NCBI GenBank assembly: GCA_035647835.1 | Contig: DASRMS010000064.1 | Location: 1 to 23,949, forward strand | Direction of reading: 5' to 3' | DNA length: 23,949 nucleotides | Source: UBA9865 sp035647835 | GTDB lineage: Bacteria; Bacillota; Dethiobacteria; Dethiobacterales; Dethiobacteraceae | In this document: positions 21,509 through 23,949 of the stretch, piece by piece | How positions within the stretch are numbered: the stretch's first letter is position 1 | How the letters are laid out: each line of letters begins with the position of its first letter | Position numbers and translations under genes: made by a program | The notes under the pieces: generated by a model | Database searches by the model: none | What the model saw: the letters and a program-made list of their open reading frames with translations, nothing else | Told to the model about the DNA's origin: nothing

Positions 21509-22923
21509 TTAAAGTAATGACGATTGCGCCAATAACACCAAAGAATTTGCTTGGCATAAAGCAGTGCGCCTGCAGCAAAACAGGCACCGCCGAGAGTGCG
21601 TATGAACAAGTAGGACCGTAGAAAAGCAATAGTAGCCATAAAATCTATTCCTGCTACCCGCTGCAAATAAGTTTGTAAAACACCGGCGATAGTTAAGGCT
21701 GCCCCCATGGTTAGCAAGCCCAGATTATTGAGGCCAAACCCCCACCAGCTTAGCAGATACTCTTTTCTGGTTAATTCAGCTTTACGCGTTAAGACGTAGG
21801 TAGAGATAGCTAGTACCATCATCCCCAGGGCTCCATAAAGGGCAAAGTGGGCATGGGCGGAGGTTAAGTAAGTAGCACTACTATAACGGTTGATTTGTGG
21901 CAGGGCAATAACCATGCCCAGTGAGGCTGCCCCCATAATGTGATAGCAGACACTGGCGATAATGAAGCCAAAGGTAAGCTTAAGGCCCAGGTCTAAATCT
22001 ATCCAATTAAGATGTGTCAGGCCCAGATAGAGGATGTAAAGTAGCAAAGAAATGCTTATTATCTGCACTCCGCTAAAAATACCACCAACCCACTGCCATA
22101 AAGTAGGTAGGCCAATCCAGTAATAGTGATGACCGGTAGCAAAGGTAGCCCCAATGATCAGCAGCGTTATTTGCACAAAGAGAATTCTTTCCAGTCTTTT
22201 TCGCTCTAGGCTGCTTACCTTTAAAAGAAATGCAGCTAGTACCCCAAAAAGAATTAATTCTTTGCTTAATTCTTCCCACAGGTGAATAACCCAGTAGCGG
22301 ACAAGTTCGCTCACAGTAGGTTGATTGTAATTAATGATATTGGGCACATAAAGCAGCAAAAGAAAGACAGAGCCGCTGACAATGGCAAGTAAGGTCATGC
22401 GCCCCCGATACTTGGGTGCTTTAAGGTAAGAGCGCAGGACATTATAGAAAAAAATAGCCAGAGTAACGGCAATACTGACATGAAAGGGGAAGGCTGCTTC
22501 TTCATATTCCATGCCCCGTAAGTAGCCAAACATCAAGGAAGTTAAAATGCCGATAGTTGTGAGCACAAAAATCCAGAACTGCAGTGTGACCAGGCGTAGA
22601 CTGTGCAGTTCTCTTTTTGTTTCCTCCACAAGAAAGTAATAGGAGGCGCCCATGCAGCCCAAGAGCGGCCATAAAATACTCAAATTTAAATGAAAAGCCC
22701 GCCCTGTTTCCAGATTTATCGGTATCGGTAAATCTGGCACAACCAGATCAAGGGCGCCAAAGGTGGCTGTAAGGCTTTGTAGAGCTAGAAAGACGAGCGG
22801 TGCCAAAAAATATGGTATCGCCGCCACCTGTGAGCAGTAAAGCTTTTCTTCCTCTGTTGCTTCACTATCACGTTGAGGCCTGAGTCTCGCCACTAGTTTG
22901 CTTAATAGCTTAACAAGTTTCAC
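21505..22923 (-). CDS. NorB-like nitric oxide reductase large subunit (heme-copper superfamily)
   Basis: 472 residues, about twelve membrane helices. GTG start at 22923 overlaps the norC-like stop by four bases (GTGA). Heme and FeB ligands are visible: H78 (RAFHLNL) and H359 for low-spin heme, H357 for the active-site heme (SAHAHFALYG), and H214, H265 and H266 (WVIHLW; ATGHHYYWIG) for FeB. Glutamates at His+4 and His+8 (E218, E222) are kept as in cytochrome c NOR. Q287 occupies the place of the Glu normally conserved 21 residues after the HH pair (SALE in cNOR; SGVQ here). Predicted to reduce NO to N2O with electrons from the cytochrome c subunit. Converges with and overlaps the GGDEF gene end by four bases. 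Confidence 0.87.
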   Translation of the reverse strand: MKLVKLLSKLVARLRPQRDSEATEEEKLYCSQVAAIPYFLAPLVFLALQSLTATFGALDLVVPDLPIPINLETGRAFHLNLSILWPLLGCMGASYYFLVEETKRELHSLRLVTLQFWIFVLTTIGILTSLMFGYLRGMEYEEAAFPFHVSIAVTLAIFFYNVLRSYLKAPKYRGRMTLLAIVSGSVFLLLLYVPNIINYNQPTVSELVRYWVIHLWEELSKELILFGVLAAFLLKVSSLERKRLERILFVQITLLIIGATFATGHHYYWIGLPTLWQWVGGIFSGVQIISISLLLYILYLGLTHLNWIDLDLGLKLTFGFIIASVCYHIMGAASLGMVIALPQINRYSSATYLTSAHAHFALYGALGMMVLAISTYVLTRKAELTRKEYLLSWWGFGLNNLGLLTMGAALTIAGVLQTYLQRVAGIDFMATIAFLRSYLFIRTLGGACFAAGALLYAKQILWCYWRNRHYFN

Positions 22924-23342
22924 TTGTTTTTCCTTTCTTTAAGGCCCATTTCTTCTACCACTGGTGGTGGAGGCCAATTACGTGTATCAATTTCACTAAC
23001 ATAGCGTAAATAAGCGATCATTTCATCTGCCTCTCGTTCAGTTAAGCTCACATGAATTCTTTTGCTATGGGGAGGCATGTGTGGCGGCTGGGCAAAAAAC
23101 TCACGCAGTTCTTTTTCCGATAGTTGGGAGGCAATTTTGGTCAGATCAAAGGCGGAGTAACCACCACTGCTCAAGATCGCATGACACTCCATGCAGCCGT
23201 ATTCCTGCCAGAGTTCGCTCCCTGCCACTGCAGCCGGTGGCATTGGTGGTGTAACCTGCACCAGGGAATAGTAGATAAGCAGGGCAAAACCACCCAAAGT
23301 AGCCAGTGTAATTACTAAAAAACCAACTTCTGTACGTTTCAT
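22920..23342 (-). CDS. NorC-like membrane-anchored cytochrome c
   Basis: 140 residues from ATG 23342, close behind GAGGAG; a TTG twelve bases earlier falls before that site. One N-terminal membrane anchor (about 5-29), then an extracytoplasmic single-heme domain: YGCMECHA gives C50, C53 and H54, and PPHMPPH offers the axial Met near 89. The end NWPPPPVVEE is typical of NorC. It passes electrons to the NorB-like subunit encoded directly downstream with overlapping codons. A dissimilatory or detoxifying NO reductase of the cytochrome c type is noteworthy in a Clostridia-like genome but not unknown in Bacillota. Confidence 0.88.
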   Translation of the reverse strand: MKRTEVGFLVITLATLGGFALLIYYSLVQVTPPMPPAAVAGSELWQEYGCMECHAILSSGGYSAFDLTKIASQLSEKELREFFAQPPHMPPHSKRIHVSLTEREADEMIAYLRYVSEIDTRNWPPPPVVEEMGLKERKNK

Positions 23343-23394
23343 GAGTCTCCTCAATCGCTAAAGCATTTTACTTGTATTCTTTTCCTTGCTTGCG

Positions 23395-23452
23395 ATTATA
23401 TACAAGAAAGACTACTAATGCTGTTATACCGCTGCCAGTTATGGTTCTGGCA
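23395..23452 (-). promoter_or_regulatory. norC promoter region with a 20-bp dyad
   Basis: Minus-strand TATAAT at 23395-23400 with a poor -35. A dyad TGCCAG (23433-23438) and CTGGCA (23447-23452), 6-bp arms and 8-bp spacer, centres about 54 bp upstream of the expected start. A weak -35 plus an upstream dyad suggests an activator site, possibly NO- or redox-responsive; the factor is unknown. Confidence 0.45.
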
Positions 23453-23467
23453 TTACCTAATCACCTA

Positions 23468-23505
23468 TTGACAAAAACTAATGTGGAATATAATATATAT
23501 AATAT
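23468..23505 (+). promoter_or_regulatory. marR promoter with AT-rich tandem repeats
   Basis: TTGACA (23468-23473) and TATAAT (23489-23494), 15-bp spacing. The -10 is the first of two direct copies of TATAATATA (from 23489 and 23498), a likely operator for the regulator itself. Confidence 0.55.
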
Positions 23506-23543
23506 ATAAGTGTTTTAATAAATAGCCTTGCCTGGAGGAAACG

Positions 23544-23949
23544 ATGGAAGTTAAAGAATTAAAACTTACTCTTTGGAATATTAGCAGAGAGATTACAGAA
23601 AATATCAACAATATCTTTTATCCCCTTGCTGAAAAGCATGGTTTAACGCTAAGGCAGCTGCAGGTGTTACTTAACTTATTGCAGCATGAAGAACATACGG
23701 TAGGCAGTCTGGGTAAGTGTATGAGTGTAGCCGGCGGCAATATCTCTAACCTGTGCAAAAAATTGGAGCGGGAAGGTTTTGTCGAACGCTGCAGAAAAAC
23801 TGATGATGAAAGAGTGGTAGTAGTGACACTCTCCCCTAAAGGGCGCCAGACGATCAGTGAAATTGATCAGATTGTAGACCGTAAGTATGAGCTGCTATTA
23901 AGAAACCATTCGCAAGAGTTTCTGAGTGAGATTGTTGTGGGATTAAGTC
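23544..23949 (+). CDS. MarR family transcriptional regulator, cut by window end
   Basis: ATG 23544 with TGGAGG (23533-23538) upstream; the frame stays open to the last base (135 codons seen). Winged helix-turn-helix of MarR type: GLTLRQLQVLLNLLQHEEHTV, then SVAGGNISNLCKKLEREGFVER (recognition helix), the wing CRKTDDERVVVVTLSPKGR with the Asp/Arg pair, then a dimerisation helix. Divergent from norCB-like genes with about 200 bp between, so it probably controls them, itself or both. Cys residues at about 58 and 92 could allow thiol sensing. Confidence 0.88.
   Translation, partial: MEVKELKLTLWNISREITENINNIFYPLAEKHGLTLRQLQVLLNLLQHEEHTVGSLGKCMSVAGGNISNLCKKLEREGFVERCRKTDDERVVVVTLSPKGRQTISEIDQIVDRKYELLLRNHSQEFLSEIVVGLS

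Overview
The window looks like chromosomal DNA of a spore-forming, Gram-positive member of the Bacillota, most likely a Clostridia-type anaerobe. The support is strong AGGAGG-type ribosome binding sites, TTG/GTG starts, CotF-like spore coat genes, a YqeG/AroE neighbourhood, SipW/TasA matrix genes, sigma-54 regulation, and NiCo-like and c-di-GMP-I riboswitches. Genus cannot be fixed by reading alone. I see no phage, IS element, CRISPR array, tRNA or rRNA.

Layout. (1) 1-2480: a cation-diffusion-facilitator (CDF) metal exporter sits behind a leader that reads as a NiCo (czcD) riboswitch whose last stem is shared with a terminator. A convergent MTH865-like small protein follows, then a TetR regulator with its own dyad operator. 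(2) 2500-4480: a perfect sigma-54 promoter with an upstream array of dyad repeats drives a FocA-type formate/nitrite channel and an excisionase-type HTH protein. Both proteins carry the same N-terminal four-cysteine module (C-x15-C-x18-C-x7-C), which I do not recognise as a named domain. (3) 4629-9260: an iron-type alcohol dehydrogenase with two altered metal ligands, a soluble GAF-PAS histidine kinase and an NtrC-type sigma-54 activator form one operon. The activator is the obvious candidate for binding the array upstream of the channel gene. (4) 9470-11914: an ABC-2 type exporter pair. (5) 12096-14734: two small CotF-like coat proteins, YqeG HAD phosphatase, an unrecognised 47-residue protein, and AroE.

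(6) 14861-19489: a TasA/camelysin-type extracellular fibre cluster. It has a membrane-anchored Ig-like protein, a SipW-type signal peptidase, a TasA-like protein, a c-di-GMP-I riboswitch, a second TasA-like protein, and a TasA-like wall or membrane protein with a sorting-signal-like tail. (7) 19775-21508: a membrane PAS-GGDEF-HD-GYP protein, so the enzyme that makes (and may degrade) c-di-GMP lies directly after a matrix cluster that has a c-di-GMP sensor. (8) 21505-23949: convergent norCB-like nitric oxide reductase genes, with a Glu-to-Gln change at a normally essential position, and a divergent MarR regulator cut by the window end.

The two assemblies that look least described are the shared four-cysteine module joining a formate channel to a DNA-binding protein under sigma-54 control, and the riboswitch placed inside the TasA cluster. 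The riboswitch probably makes the second half of that cluster answer to c-di-GMP separately from the first half.
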